A program made the position numbers and the translations under genes. Below the pieces are notes generated by a model. The model was not told where the DNA came from, searched no databases, and was given only the letters and a program-made list of their open reading frames with translations. Shown one piece after another: positions 39,701-54,700 of a DNA stretch of 64,000 bases (the stretch's first letter is position 1; the number at the start of each line of letters is the position of its first letter). The DNA is from Chamaelirium japonicum (taxonomy: Eukaryota > Streptophyta > Magnoliopsida > Liliales > Melanthiaceae): contig OX393552.1 of assembly GCA_947650365.1 (NCBI GenBank), forward strand, positions 18,688,351 through 18,752,350. Reading direction: 5' to 3'.

Positions 39701-42700
39701 AAGCCAAATTCATCATAAGGAAAGACTGACATGAAATTATCAATTTCGGAAGCATTTCGTTGCAGACAATCTCAGTACATATAGAGGAAACATGAGGCCT
39801 ATGGGAAGCTATTTGGGCGACTATAACTCTTGAAGTATCTTGCAGAATCTGAATCAAGTATATTTTGTTAGATTTCGAATTTAGCATATAGCTTATTTCG
39901 TAGTGCACTAAGTTACCGCCTAAAAGTATATCTTCTTTTTCATACTTATCTTTGTATGTAAGTAGAGACAGAATAGTGTGACAACAAAATGATGTCAATG
40001 GTTCAAAATGATTGAAGTGGTACCTCGACCAGATGAACTAGACCAAACATTTTGTTGTTCAACTGTCCATCTACCTTTATGGGTCACTAACAATAAACAC
40101 CACCTTAAAAGAAATAAAGAGTTAAAATAAAAAAAGTAGCCAAATCTCGAAGAAAGAACTTAAAACTATCAGTTATAAGAGGTTAGAACCTCACGAATTC
40201 GCCAAAATGAGGATGCCTGGTTAATGTCTTGAGCTATAACGCCATCGGATATGAGACCACCTTCCATAGAGCGTACTAGGAATGCTTCAAGTTTAGCTCT
40301 ATGTAGTCACCAATATAAACACAGGCCATCAAATCGAAATATTGTAAACCAACAAGCACAACAAACACACATTTGAACAAAGACAATTTGTATTACTTAC
40401 AAAGATATTCATCGTTATAACTGCATTAACTAAAGGATACACTTCACCAATGACGACATACAAATGAAGAACATTAAATAGAACGAAGATAATGCTAAAT
40501 TAGAAAACAATCATGAAACTATATGGAGAACAAATAAAATTAAGAGGAAGTTTTACTATAAAAAGTTGACTTCCAAAATCTATCTCAATTATCACAGATT
40601 TGAACATAACATTATTTTCAGATGTAAATTGAGATCTTATATCAGCTCATATCCAAAGCCAACTACAACAATTACAAAATCAAAAAATGTTATTTGGAAC
40701 CCAATTTGTTGAAGATTGTATAGTGTTTTAGGCAGAGAAACACTAAAATATTGACAAATTCCAGACCATGGCGGCCACATGTTGGATATCCCAAAATAAA
40801 TCTTTACTCTGGAATATAGCCATCTTATATGTAAGCACTGAAATATTGTCTTTGTACTCGGGTCTAAATTGACAGCGAACTACATTCCATACTGTAAAGC
40901 AGATTCATCGAAGCAAGCTCCATGGTTCTCATAAACTAAGTGAACGTGCACCACTGAAAAATGAACGAGTCCATCTCTGTTTTTTAAGAATAATGGGTTG
41001 GAAATTCAAACTAGTGTCATTTGTTTGACAGGAGACACATTTCCTCATTCTGATACTCCATAGTAGAAGTTTTATAACAAATACTATGCTAGGATAAACT
41101 ATATTCTATCAAGTTAAACTTTCTTACTTAAATTTTAAAATAACTGAACTATCCTCATTGCGAGCAATTAATTCTGAGCTCTTTTCTTGATCTATTAAGA
41201 AGAGGATCCTAATCCACAATAGGAAGAGTGTGGATACCGAGATTTGATGTGAGGAATCATCAGATTGAGCAACGAATGCAGGAGAATGAATTTTTCAAAC
41301 TTGATTATTTTAGAACCAACTAGAGGTCCAACATTTGAGGTGTGAAAGAGCAAGACATGACAATCACATACGTTGTCCACCAAAAATGAACTCAAATTTG
41401 ATGGAATGAAACTATGAGGAAGACATGTGATCCTTCTCTAAGAATAAAACCAATGCTTTAAAAAACGTGGAGTGTGCGTACCTAAGGCTTTTTTGGTTCA
41501 TGAGGCAAGGCATACTGAGGTGTAAGCCTTAATTTTCCCTACAAAATACTTAAAGACATACGTAACAATCTTCATTCTACAACATACAAAAAAATAATAA
41601 TAATAAAGCTTAAAAAACATATACAAGCAAGCTACATTCTTTGAAAATATATGCAGAATAAGTTGCATTCTCATAAACATAAGTAAATAAGTTTCACTTA
41701 GCAAAAACATAGAAACATTCCACATATAAAGTGTTATATAAGCAACTTCCTTTCTTTAGTGTCCATCTCGAACCACATCTTCACTAGAAGGATCATCCAT
41801 GGAATCATCCATATAGTTGAAATTGTTCTCATCCTCTTTATATGTTTCCTCGTCAACTTCTATCTCATCCACTTCCTCATCCTCATTGGATACTATCTCC
41901 TTTCCTTTGCCTAACAAGTAAGAAGTACAAAAAAAAACTTAAAAGTATAAGTTGTTGATAAACTCAATTGAATGATGACAAATATCTTTCTCTAGTATAA
42001 GTTGTTGCACTTATTTTCCTTCTCCTTAGACGCCTTGGACCGTCATCTATTTCTTCATCGTCCCCTCCTTTGCTTCTCCTTTGGATCTTCCTTTTCCTCC
42101 TTTTGTCTTCTGCTTCCCAAACCACTGTTATTTTTTTCCTTCCTCATGTTTGTGTTTTCTTCCCCTCCTTCAGTCACATGGGGTTTTTTTCCCTTGGGTC
42201 CAGCAGTAGCCGCTGTTAGGGTTATGGTGGGTTATGGACTAAGAAAGACACCTTATATATAATTAAGTGGCCTCAAGTGCTCAGCCCAAAGGCCCAAGTG
42301 TCCAACTGCATGCCCAATCATATTTACTTGGTGAAGCTTACGCCTCAGGAAGTGCCTCGCCTCATATATGAGGCATATGCCTCTATAAACAAAGGCGTAA
42401 GCCTCTGATTCTGCATACGAGACTTAAGACTCGAGGCATTTTTTGTGTGCCTCATCTTAAGGCATACACCTCGAGGCATTTTCTATGTGCCTCACCTCAA
42501 GGTGAACATCTAGAACGCCTCGAGGCGTGCCTTTTTAACCATGCATAAAACCCATAGGAAATTACCAACTAACCCTTTTCGACGAACAGTCCGAAGAGAT
42601 GCCCATGAAAGATTATTAAAGAATATACGGAGGAAATCACGGGAAGCTTCATGATTGATCTGTAAGCCACATTCAAGAAAAGTATCCATCGAGGAGCGCA

Positions 42701-45700
42701 AGGAAGAGCCCATGGATGAAGCTGATAATAAGCCAAAGGGAAGCATAGAGAGTATTTTTGGGAGAACCTAAGGAGGATCCCGTGATGGAAGTCGTGGATG
42801 TGTACTCTTTTTCGGATGACAGTCTAAATACACGCGTACTAAGTCTGCTGACAATAATAAGGGGGTGCTAGTCAAGTGGGATTTAAAATCATTGTTCAGG
42901 AGTCTGTAGACTTGTGGGCTTTGGGAGTCCGCAGACTTTTTTTGAAGAGTCTGCAGATTTTTTTTTAGGAGTCTACAAAATTTTTTGAGGAGTTTACTAT
43001 ATTAGAAATACCCTATTACAGGAGTTCACATGGGCTTTTTTGTGCACTTGGATATTGTAGACATTGAAATATTGCCTAAAGCCAGAAAATCGACAATTTG
43101 GCTAAGTCTGGAAGACTTTATTTCCCTGATGACCAGGGAAATTTTGCTTCCTTACATTCTGAAATATGGTTAAGTCTGGAAGACTTTATTTCCCTGATGA
43201 CCAGGGAAATTTTGCTTCCTTATACTTTATTTCCCTGATGACCAGGGAAATTTTTCTCTACACTCAGAAATTTGGCTAAGTCTGGAAGACTTTATTTCCC
43301 TGATGACCAGGGAAATTTTGCTTCCTTATACTTTATTTCCCTGATGACCAGGGAAATTTTTCTCTACACTCAGAAATTTGGCTAAGTCTGGAAGACTTTA
43401 TTTCCCTGATGACCAGGGAAATTTTGCTTCCTTATACTTTATTTCCCTGATGACCAGGGAAATTTTGCTTCCTTATACTTTATTTCCCTGATGATCAGGG
43501 AAATTTTTCTCTACACTCAGAAATTTGGCTAAGTCTGGAAGACTTTATTTCCCTGATGACTAGGGAAATTTTGCTTCTTTATACTTTATTTCCCTGATGA
43601 CTAGGGAAATTTTTCTCTACACTCAGAAATTTGGCTAAGTCTGGAAGACTTTATTTCCCTGATGACCAGGGAAATTTTGCTTCCTTATACTTTATTTTCC
43701 TGATGACCAGGGAAATTTTTCTCTACACTCAAAAATTTGGCTAAGTCTGGAAGACTTTATTTCCCTGATGACCAGGGAAATTTTGCTTCCTTATACTTTA
43801 TTTCCCTGATGACCAGGGAAATTTTTCTCTACACTCAGAAATTGACTAAGTCTGGAAGACTTTATTTCCCTGATAATCAGGGAAATTTTTCTTGCTTCCT
43901 TACGCTCTGAAATTTGACCAAGTCTGAGAGTAGGAAAGTACTATATCCCTATCGTCCAAAGGCTATATCTAAGTCAATAGAATGATACTTAGAGATGAGC
44001 ATCCTTTGACAAGCCGATATACAAGGCCGAAGAATAATCAAGCTTAAGCTCCTACAAATAAGCTTACGCTAGATTCGACAAACTCGTTGAATCCACCAAG
44101 TCAGAAAGGACCGGATCAAGAGTTAACTTTGTTAAAATCTGAGTCGCAGTAAGTCGACTCGGATTTTAAGACCCGAACCATAAGTCGTTTTAATCAGACC
44201 GGTTCACTCAAACTCAAAAGGATTAAACTACCGGTGGAAGTTATAAAACCACCTGAATATGATCCTAATCATCAAGGAGTTATGTAAACCACCTGGAAGT
44301 TTCTCTAACCATCCAAGGGAAGTTATAGAAACCACCAGGAGGTTGCTTCAACCACCCGAAGTAGTTATTCTCTACAATAACTACTTCGACCCTTATAAAA
44401 GGAGGGACAAGAACAGAAGAAAGGGGATCTTTGGCCATAGAAGAAGAACCCACAAAGCTTTTGACTGAAGATATTTCAAAGCTCCAAGAAATCCCGGAGA
44501 AGAATGATCGAAGATCGAAGCAAACCAAAGAAAATCGAAGACCGAAGATCGAAGAAGAAGATGGAAAATTGAAGATTCAAGTCCAAAGCAAGTCGAAGAA
44601 CGAGCGAAGAACAAGTGAAGATTCTAGGAGAAGAAGAGTAAAGCAAAGCCCCTAGCCGATCACGTGCAAAGCCCGGAAGGATCAAGCATCGCAACGCTCT
44701 CCTCTTTTCATTTTCTCACTTGTAATCTTTGTACTTCGAAATCGAGTATCAAAGGATCAAAGACGGATTTTCCCGCAATCTCTTGATATATTTTGTACTC
44801 CGCTCCCTCGAAGCGAGTCCTTTGAAATTTGTACTTGAGTGAAAATTCAAATATTTGCTCATACAAATATTTTGGCACGCCCGGGGGGACATCCGTCTCC
44901 TTTCATCCCTCCATTTCGTTGGTTCTCATACTCGAAGTTTTCTTCCTTACGAAGAATTCTTCTAATTCAAGTTTTCAACATGGTCGGTATCGGCGATGCT
45001 ATGGTCGTTCCCGTCACTATGCCCGTTGTTGAGTCAAATACACTCCAACAAGGCAACCAGGAGAATGTCACCACGAATGCTAATGTTTCGGCATCCGAGG
45101 AGGCCCCTGCACTACGTGTCTACACTAGGCGCAAGAAGACTACTTCTTCAGTTATACCTGAAGTCGAAACCGAGGGAGATCTTATGCACTAAGGAACTCG
45201 GGGTGAGAGACGAAGTAATCTTCAATCCAGATGGTCATGTGGACGCTGTTGTTCATCATGACTATGTCTCGGAAGACGATGTTGAGACTCTCGAGGCACG
45301 CCAGGAAGTTCGCCCAAATCCTACTAACTCCACAATGATTAAACTTGAGGAGGAAGTACAACAAATGAGTCAACTCATGGCTCAGATGGTCCAGACAATG
45401 GCAGAAAAGGATCGTCAAATCAACAGTCTTCTCCAAAAATTGGGTACTAAGGAAGAGGCTTTGGTTCCTGCAACAACCAAGGCCCTCCCCACGACTACTC
45501 GGACTTTGATGCCACCGATGATCACTTCTCCAGAGATAGGTGCAATCATGCCTACATCTTCACCTATGACTGTTGAGCAATTACAGTCTATGGTTGCGAG
45601 TATGATCCAAGCAAGGCGAGACGGATTTTCTAAGTCCACAGTAGGGTACACCAAGCCTTACTCCCAACGTATCCAAGACTTACGCTTTCCAGCAGGATAC

Positions 45701-48700
45701 AACCCACCCAAGTTCCAGCAATTCGAAGGAAAAGGCAATCCAAAGCAACACATTGCCCACTTCATAGAAACTTGTAACAACGCCGGCACTTATGATGATG
45801 AAATGATCAAACAATTCGTTCGGTCTATCAAAGGGACCGCATTCGAATGGTATGTAGACCTCACTCCGGGGTCTATCGATAGCTGGGAACAATTAGAACG
45901 GGAGTTCCTCACTCGGTTCTACAGCACTCGACGTGTGGTGAGTATGGTGGAACTTACTGCTGTCAAGCAACGCAAGGATGAGAAGGTCATAGACTATATT
46001 GATCGATGGAGAAACCTTGCTCTCAACTCACGAGATCGACTCTCCGAGTCTTCAGCGATAGAGATGTGCATTCAAGGAATGCATTGGGGATTGCTCTACA
46101 TTCTCCAGGGAATCAAACCCAGCTCCTTCGAAGAATTGGCCACACGAGCTCACGATATGGAGCTTAGCTTGGCCACTCACGGAGATTCCAAGCCAAGGGA
46201 CTTTTCGAAGTCTAAGGCAGACGGCAAAGAAAAAATGTCAGCCCCAAAAGCAAAACAAACAAATGTTGTAAACATCGCTTCTTCTTCCAAACCCTTGAAG
46301 ATGAAAGATAAACCAGACAACACCAAGCCTACTCCTGAGTCTTCATAGCAAAGGCCACCTCGGATGACCTTAGAAGAGCTTCAAGCGAAGAAGTATCCAT
46401 TTCCAGATTCAGAAGTTTCAGCCATGTTTGACCAACTCTTGGAGGAGAAGATGATTGAAATACCGTTATCAAAGAGACCAGAAGAAGCAAATAGAGTTGA
46501 TGATCCTTTATATTGCAAATATCATAGGGTCGTGAGTCACCCTATCGAAAAATGTTTTGTGTTCAAAAAGAAAATCATGTCGTTGGCACGTCAAGGAAAG
46601 ATTGAGTTGCCTTCTGATGAGATAGTCGCAACTAACATGACATCCATTGTTTTCGGTTCTCATCCACCAGTTCAAATTCCAGCAGCAAGGAAGAGGCTAG
46701 TTTTCAAGATAAAAACTTCAGCCCTCCTCAACAAGCAACATTCTTCAGTAAGGAGGCATATGCATGTTACTCAGGTTGCAAGCTTGGGGGCACCAGAACT
46801 CAGAATCCAGATGTGCAAAAATCAGATCAAGAGTTGTGAAAGTCTACCAACGAAAGAAGCCCCCTTGCCTCCAAAAGAGAATGACTATTCCCTTGAAAAA
46901 GAGGATTTGGAACAGAAGGATGGATGGACCTTGGTGGTTCGAAATAAAAGAACCCCTCGAGCCCCTCTCCGTAAAGTCTCTCCCATAATCTTCGATAAGT
47001 CTAAGGTAACGAGAGAAAAGACTTACGTCAAGAAGTCTTTGAAGAAGAAAGGCCAAAAGAAAAGTATGCCTAAAATTCTTACAGTCAATGATGAAGAAAT
47101 ACTACATCAAGCCGTCCGGCGACCTCTTACACTAAAAGACTTCATTCCTGAAGATTTCTTCGAAAATGATTTATCCTCTTCGTCAACTTGCTATACGGCA
47201 GAAGTCCATGAGAAAGAATCAAATGAGGAACTAACTCTTCAGCCTCCAGAAGTGTCAGATAATATACCTCCTGTTGAGCCGATCGAAGGAAACCTCGCAG
47301 CTACTTATGATGAAGCTATGTTACATTTGCCACTTATAGAGGCTTTCCATCTTTCGGAAGATGCACGCCACGCTATGGCTGCGGCATTGACTGACCCAGA
47401 GAGTCATCAAGTGAAGACTAATGAAGAAAAATCAGTCCAATGTGATATGACTATCTCCTTCTCTGACGAAGATTTGCAGTTGGGAGCACGGTTGCACAAC
47501 CGACCTCTTTATGTTTCTGGTTATATCAATGAAAAACCAGTAACTCGTATATTGATAGATGGCGGATCGGCTGTCAATATCATGCCTAGTCAAACCATGA
47601 AGGACTTGGGCATAAAAAATGATCAACTTTCCAGAAGCAAATTGGTCATTCAAGGCTTCAACCAAGGAGCACAGTCAGCTGTCGGCATCATACGCTTGAA
47701 GTTGTCAATCGGAGAACTTGACACTATGACTCTATTCCATGTCATAGACTGTCAAACCTCTTATCGACTCTTACTTGGAAGACCTTGGCTGCATATGAAT
47801 AAAATAATGCCTTCAACATTACATCAATGTTTCAAATATCACCAAGGGGGCATTGAGAAGTGTGTTCTGGCAGATGATAGACCATTTAATGAAGCAGAAG
47901 CTTATCTCGCTGACGCCAAATTCTACCACAGTAAGGGCTCCGTTATCAAGGAAACGTCACCTACAAATTTTCTCCAAGAAACAGAGGCAAACGAAGTGAC
48001 TCCATCAGTCAGGGTCTCTCCAAACCCTCCAACCCAACGTCATACGATGTTTGGTGATTGCGAATGTGACGAATGCCTTGAATAGGCTCTGGAATTGGAA
48101 TACGAAGATGATGAAGATCAGCGAAGGAAAAACAAGAAGTCATCACAACAATCTCTCAAACAAAGATATGAGAACGGTGACCCAGAAGTAGGTCTACTTG
48201 GCCAACCTTCAGGGAAATTCGATTTTTATGTCCTTTATCCGAAGAAATCAAACCAGCAAGCGGTGCCAGTTCAAATGAAGAGTATCAAAAGAAAACAGAA
48301 GGTTAATAAATATCCCTCAAAAATGGCTGAATCTGCTCCGGTGTTAAGTTTCGTACCACAGAGAGGCCGAAAGATAGGACAGCCACCATTCACTCCTATG
48401 CATACAAAGCCATCAACCTCTTTTACAGATGCTAATTTGGTCACTTTAAAAGAAGACTTGGTATTGCCGCTGCACAGCCTAACATCAGCTACTAACTCAA
48501 GTAAGGGCAACTCTACATTCAAACCAGAAGGAATATGGGGAAGCGAAGCATCAAGTCTCCTGAGCAAAGCTGAATTCACTCCAAAAGATGTTGAACGTTT
48601 AGGTACATTACCACCACGAACAGCCCCTTACGGTTTAACTAAAACCCAAGAGCGGCTCTTCTTGGCTGGAGAAAATATACCACAAACTCGACCTGGCATT

Positions 48701-51700
48701 GGAGCCAAGCAAATCCCCATTGTGCTCAAAACAAGCGCAAAAGAAACTATGTCCGCAAACGTCATTGAAGCCCAAGATGAAGAAGACTATGCAAAAGATT
48801 TATATGATGCAGATGATGATACAGTAGAAAAGAAGTATCTCGGTAACACAGATGAAGACTTTCAGACATTGTCTAAGTCAGCAAGAAGAAGGCGACGACG
48901 TGCAAAGAAGAAAGAAATACTTATGGCACAATATGAGATGCCCGATGTACATCACCAGTTAAAGCCAAACCGAACTTCAGTCTTTGAGAGGATAAAGAAA
49001 ACAAGAATCAGATCTGAAATCGTCAAAAATAATCATCCACGACAATCAGTCTTTGACAGACTTGAACTTGGTTTCGCAAAGCCCTCCCGCCCACCCAGGT
49101 TTCCTCATTCTCGACATGCCAAAATCTCCTATGGTCATAGCGGGTCTTTTCAGCGTCACAGTCTAACCTGGCATCGAGTTCCGCCTCTTCAGGATGTTCC
49201 TTTGACAATCAGTATCGATGCTACTTCTGACTCTACTACCAATTCTGCATGTTTGAACGCATCTTCTTCCTCTGGGTCGAAAAAGAAAATCGTTGTATCT
49301 GTCAATCATATTTCTACTGACTACATCGATTGCTCGTCTTCTTCTTCGGACAGTGACTTAGCTAATGCACCTCCAGTTCTTGAAGAAGGGGGGCAGTCCA
49401 CTGTGGATGATTTAAAAGAAATTAATCTCGGCACTGAAGAAGAGCCACGACCGACATTCGTCAGTTCTCTCCTAACAACGAACGAAGAAGTCGAGTATGT
49501 CAAGCTTCTCCAAGAATACAAGGACGTCTTCGCTTGGTCTTATAAAGAAATGCCAGGTTTAGACCCCAAAATTGTTGTTCATCAGCTTGCCGTGAAACAT
49601 GGTGCTAATCCTATCAAGCAAGGCCAAAGAAGATACCACCCAGAACTTATCCCACAAATTGAAGCCGAAGTGAACAAACTGATTGAAGCAGGGTTCATTA
49701 GAGAAGTTAAGTATCCTACTTGGATCTCTAGTGTTGTATCCGTGAAGAAGAAGAATGGGCAAATCAGAGTATGTGTCGACTTCAGAGACTTGAATAATGC
49801 ATGCCCCAAAGACGATTTCCCTTTACCAATCACCGAACTTATGGTGGATGCTACAATGGGATATGAAGCTCTATCCTTCATGGATGGCTCCTCAGGATAC
49901 AATCAAATTCGAATGGCACCCAAGGATGAGGAACTCACAGCTTTCCGCACACCTAAGGGCATCTTTTGTTATAAAGTAATGCCTTTTGGACTGAAGAACG
50001 CAGGAGCTACCTACCAACGAGCTATGCAACGGATCTTTGATGACATTCTTCACCAAAATGTAGAATGCTATGTTGATGATCTAGTCGTGAAGTCTAAACA
50101 AAGGTCTTCGCATCTGAATGATTTGCGTGCTGTCTTTGAAAGATTAAGAAGATATCAACTACGAATGAATCCGCTTAAATGCGCCTTTGGAGTTACATCC
50201 GGAAAATTCCTCGGTTTCATCGTAAGGCATCGAGGCATTGAGATAGACCAATCTAAAATTGATGCTATTCTCAACATGCCCAACCCTAAGTCACTTCATG
50301 ACCTTAGAAGCTTACAAGGTCACTTGGCTTATATCAGGCAATTTATAGCCACCCTCTCCGGGAGATGTCACCCTTTTCACCAGCTCATGAAAAGGGATGC
50401 TATTTTCAAATGGGATGAAGCATGTCAAAAGGCTTTCCAAGATATTAAGGACTATCTCTTGAAACCACTAGTTCTGACAGCACCCACTCCAGGGATATCC
50501 TTGATACTTTACATAAGCGCACAAGAACACTCTCTGGGGGCATTACTTGCACAAGAAAATGAATTTGGGAAGGAAGTGGCTTGTTACTATTTGAGTCGTA
50601 CTCTTGTGGGGGCAGAGTTAAAGTATGCTCCTATAGAAAAGATATGCTTGGCCCTTATTTTTGCCACAAAAAAGTTAAGGCATTATATGTTGGCTCATAC
50701 CATTAAACTTGTATCTAAAGCAGATCCCCTCAAATATATTATGTCAAGACCTGTTCTATCAGGAAGACTAGCAAAATGGGCTCTACTCTTGTCAGAATTT
50801 GATATCATCTTCACTCCCCAAAAAGCAGTTAAAGGGCAAGCCTTAGCGGATTTCTTGGCTCATCACTCCATTCCTGCTGATTGGGAGTTAACCGAAGAAT
50901 TACCAGATGAGGAGGTCTTCTTTATAAACGTAATCCCTTCTTGGGAAATGTTCTTTGATGGAGCTGCAAAACGACAAGCTGTGGGGGCAGGGATTGTTTT
51001 CGTTTCACCAAACTCTGAAACTCTCCCATACTCTTTCTCATTGGCAGAGCCTTGTTCAAACAACAAAGCAGAATACCAAGCATTAATTATTGGTCTTGAA
51101 CTTGCTCGGGACATGAAACTTCAAGGGTTACGAATATATGGTGACTCCAAACTCATCATTCATCAAGTCTTGGGAGATTATGAAGTCAATAAGGAAGACC
51201 TCAAGTCTTATCATGAATATGCTCTTACTTTATTCAACAGCATCGAAGCAGCAAGCATTCAACATGTACCAAGAAGTTCGAATCAACAAGCTGATGCATT
51301 GGCAAATCTAGCAGCATCGCTTGCTATTCAAGACCTTGACCAATTAAATATTCCAGTTTGTCGAAGGTGGATACTTACTTTAGAAGATCAATTCAATCAG
51401 GCTATAGGCCAGAAAAATGAAGATCATTCCTATGTCATTGAAGAACAAGACTGGAGACAACCCCTCATTGATTACCTTGAGAGTGGCAAGCTCCCTAAAG
51501 AAGTTAAACACAGAACTGAGATAAGAAGACGAGCCCCCAAGTTCTTACATTTCAATGGTGAATTATATCGTCGAAGCTATGATGGTACACTTATGAGGTG
51601 CTTGACCGGAGAAGATATCAAGTTTGCTCTCCAAGAGTCACATTCAGGCATATGTGGTACTCATCAGTCAGGGCCGAAACTTCACTTTCGTATCAAAATA

Positions 51701-54700
51701 ATGGGATACTACTGGCCTACCATGGTTAAAGATTGTTTAAACTTTTCCAAAAAGTGTCATGCATGCCAAATCCATGGTGATTATATTCCTCAGCCGCCAG
51801 AACCACTTCATCCTATAGTCGCTTCATGGCCATTTGACTCTTGGGGACTTGACATAGTCGGTCCATTACCCAAATCTTCTAAGCAGCACCTTTATATTCT
51901 AGCGGCGACAGACTACTTTTCCAAATGGGCAGAGGCAGTCCCTCTCAGAGAAGTGAACCGAAATTCAATCATGAATTTTATTCAAAATGATATCATCTTC
52001 CGATATGGAGTTCCTCGTTGCATCGTTACTGATAATGGCAAGCAATTCAAAAACGCTGCTATGGATAATTTCTGTGCTAAGTATAAAATCAAACAGAGAT
52101 GTTCTACAATGTATAATGCTCCCGCCAATGGTTTAGCAGAAGCTTTCAATAAGACCTTATGCAAGCTCTTGGAGAAGGTGATTTCTAAATCTAAAAAAGA
52201 CTGGCACAAGCGTATGCACGAGGCTCTATGGGCTTATCGAACATCGTTCCGCACTCCGACTCAAGCAACACCATATTCCCTTGTGTATGGAGTAGAGGCG
52301 ATTCTACCTCTAGAGCTTCAAATTCCTTCTCTAAGAATTGCTATCCAGGAAGGTCTTACTACTGATGAAAATGCTCAACTCCGACTTATGGAATTAGAAG
52401 CTCTAGACGAGAAAAGACATGAGGCTCAGCAACGACTTGAATGCTATCAAGCTCGTATTTCTCGAGCGTTCAATAAAAAAGTTAAGCCTCGCTTTTTCCA
52501 AGAAGGGGACTTGGTCCTAGCAGTGCGACGTCCCATCATCTTATCCCACAGAGCAGGAAAAAAATTCGATGCTAAGTGGGATGGCCCGCATGTCGTCAGA
52601 GAAGTTTATACCAATGGAGCATATCTACTTACGACACCAGAAGGACAACTTGGCCCAATCAACGGCAAGTTCCTCAAGCGATATTATGCATGAAGAAAAT
52701 CACTCTATATTTGCAAATGATAGTCCTGATAGATGTGGGTGCCAACCTAGTTGGGATGCATATCGATCAAGGTGATGCAAGTAAAAAAAAAAAATCCCAA
52801 AGGAACTACGTGTGACTTGATCCCTTGAAAAAGGGTACGTAGGCAGCCTGAGGAAACCCCTCAGGTTCAGTCCAAACAAAAAAATATAAAACCCATATTC
52901 AGCAGAGCAATCAAGAAGGAAATACCAAGCGAATTCATATATTGCATAAGTCTTAAACAAAGTCTAAAAAAAGAAAGTACAAGGCTTAATAATCAATAAA
53001 TCGAGCTTAAATCCCGAAGACGCTGCATAAGTTCCTCTCGTGCGCCATCAATAGCTAAGACAGAAGATGCCCCGGCTTCCCCTTGACCCTTAAGTTCGGT
53101 CAGTTCCTTCTCTTTTTCAGTCTTTTGTGCCTTCAGGGAGTTGAGGTAATTATGTTGTAAAGTCACAGCATCAAAAGCTGCAGCCAAACGATTTTCGCAA
53201 GAAATAACCACCGCTTTAGCCTCCTCCAATGCTAAATGAGCAGCAGTTTCCTCTGACTTTGCGGCTGACAGTGTAGAATCACCCTCGTTTAAGAATTGGG
53301 AGAACGACTTTAAAGTCTCTTCTATCTTTGCTATATGGTCTGGACTAACAATGGCCTTTTCTTTGACAAACGTTGAACGTCGGTTATGATAAGCACGACT
53401 GTCTTGAAGAAGTGATTCGATCCTTTCAACAAATACAGAATCGTTCACTCCGAATTTTCGAAGACGATCACAAAAGATAGCACCCATATTGGTCCACCAC
53501 TTCTCTAATGCTGAAAATCCCGCTTGATGAAAGGGCTTCAGTGAGCAGTCTATGAATGACCTGCAGGGAACCAGCATGATAGTAGCCAAAGAGCGGTCCA
53601 TCTCCTCAACTGAACCATGCATGAATCCAGTTGCCTCAGACATAGCTGGACTCATCCCAGCAATCGATCTCGGCTTTTTGAAAACAGGGACCTCGGCCTG
53701 AGCTTTCTGACATACCAAAGAAGATTGAACTTCATAATCTACTGGTGTTGTGGAAGGACCTGCAAGTTCTTCAAACATAGAGTCACCCACTATTTTTTCT
53801 GTGGTCATTTCAACGGTTACTGATGCCTCGTGATTTTTTCCAACACCCTCATCTTGCAAATCCTGGAAAAGGGGGTATGTCGCTTCAAAGGCATCATCCT
53901 CCAATAATCCTTTGCCAATCACTTCAGTTAGATCATCATTAGGAATGCAAAGGCCGCCAGCAGAATACCCTATACAACAAAGCAATAGGGTAAAACATAC
54001 AGTAATCATTAGTATTCAAGGATTACAAAAGGAACAACTTATACCTGAAGTAGTAATATCAACACCTTGAGTTGCCACATCAGGAGGAGAAGCTGCAACA
54101 AGAGCAGTCTCCAGTATTTGATGCCTCGATCCAGTAGGGGACGTCGCAAGAGGATTAATGATCTCCCGAATAGAAGAACTATCCTCTGACGTTCTTGCCC
54201 TCTTCCTGGCACCTCTTTCATCTCCCTGTCGCTCAGAAGGTACGGCTAGACGAACAGGACGCTCAGAAGTGCCCGAACAAGAAGACTCAACCTCTTTGTC
54301 AAATTCTGTTCGGCGATGGCACGCTCGTGAAGAACCAGGACGAGAGTTCTTTTGGAATCGAATCTCCGTCCTATCTCTCATACCTTCATCTTTTTTAAAC
54401 TCAAACGAGTTTTTCTCGCTTGATTTTAGCATAGAAGCAGGATACATAGCCAATCGATTCTTGATTCCCCCTCTTACTAAACTTGAATATACTGAAGATA
54501 CACAGTCTCTGAGGTTTACTTCTCGTAACGGGAGAGCAAAACTAACTCCAGTATGCCTCTCACTGAATGCTAACCAATAACCAAACGCTAACGTTGGAGA
54601 CACTTCTTCCTTATAAGGGATAGGTGTTCCAGATATCGTTTGCATAAAACATTGTTGACGAGAAAACCGATGAGGACTATATTGTGCTATCTGTACCATA

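Noticed and set aside
43056-43900. CRISPR-like regularly spaced palindromes
   Set aside because: The genome is a plant nuclear one and the spacers are themselves repeated, not unique; it is an LTR minisatellite.
49023-52209. Minus-strand frames opposite pol
   Set aside because: Antisense shadows of the conserved polyprotein frame; only the PMD frames beyond 52993 show domains and splice sites.
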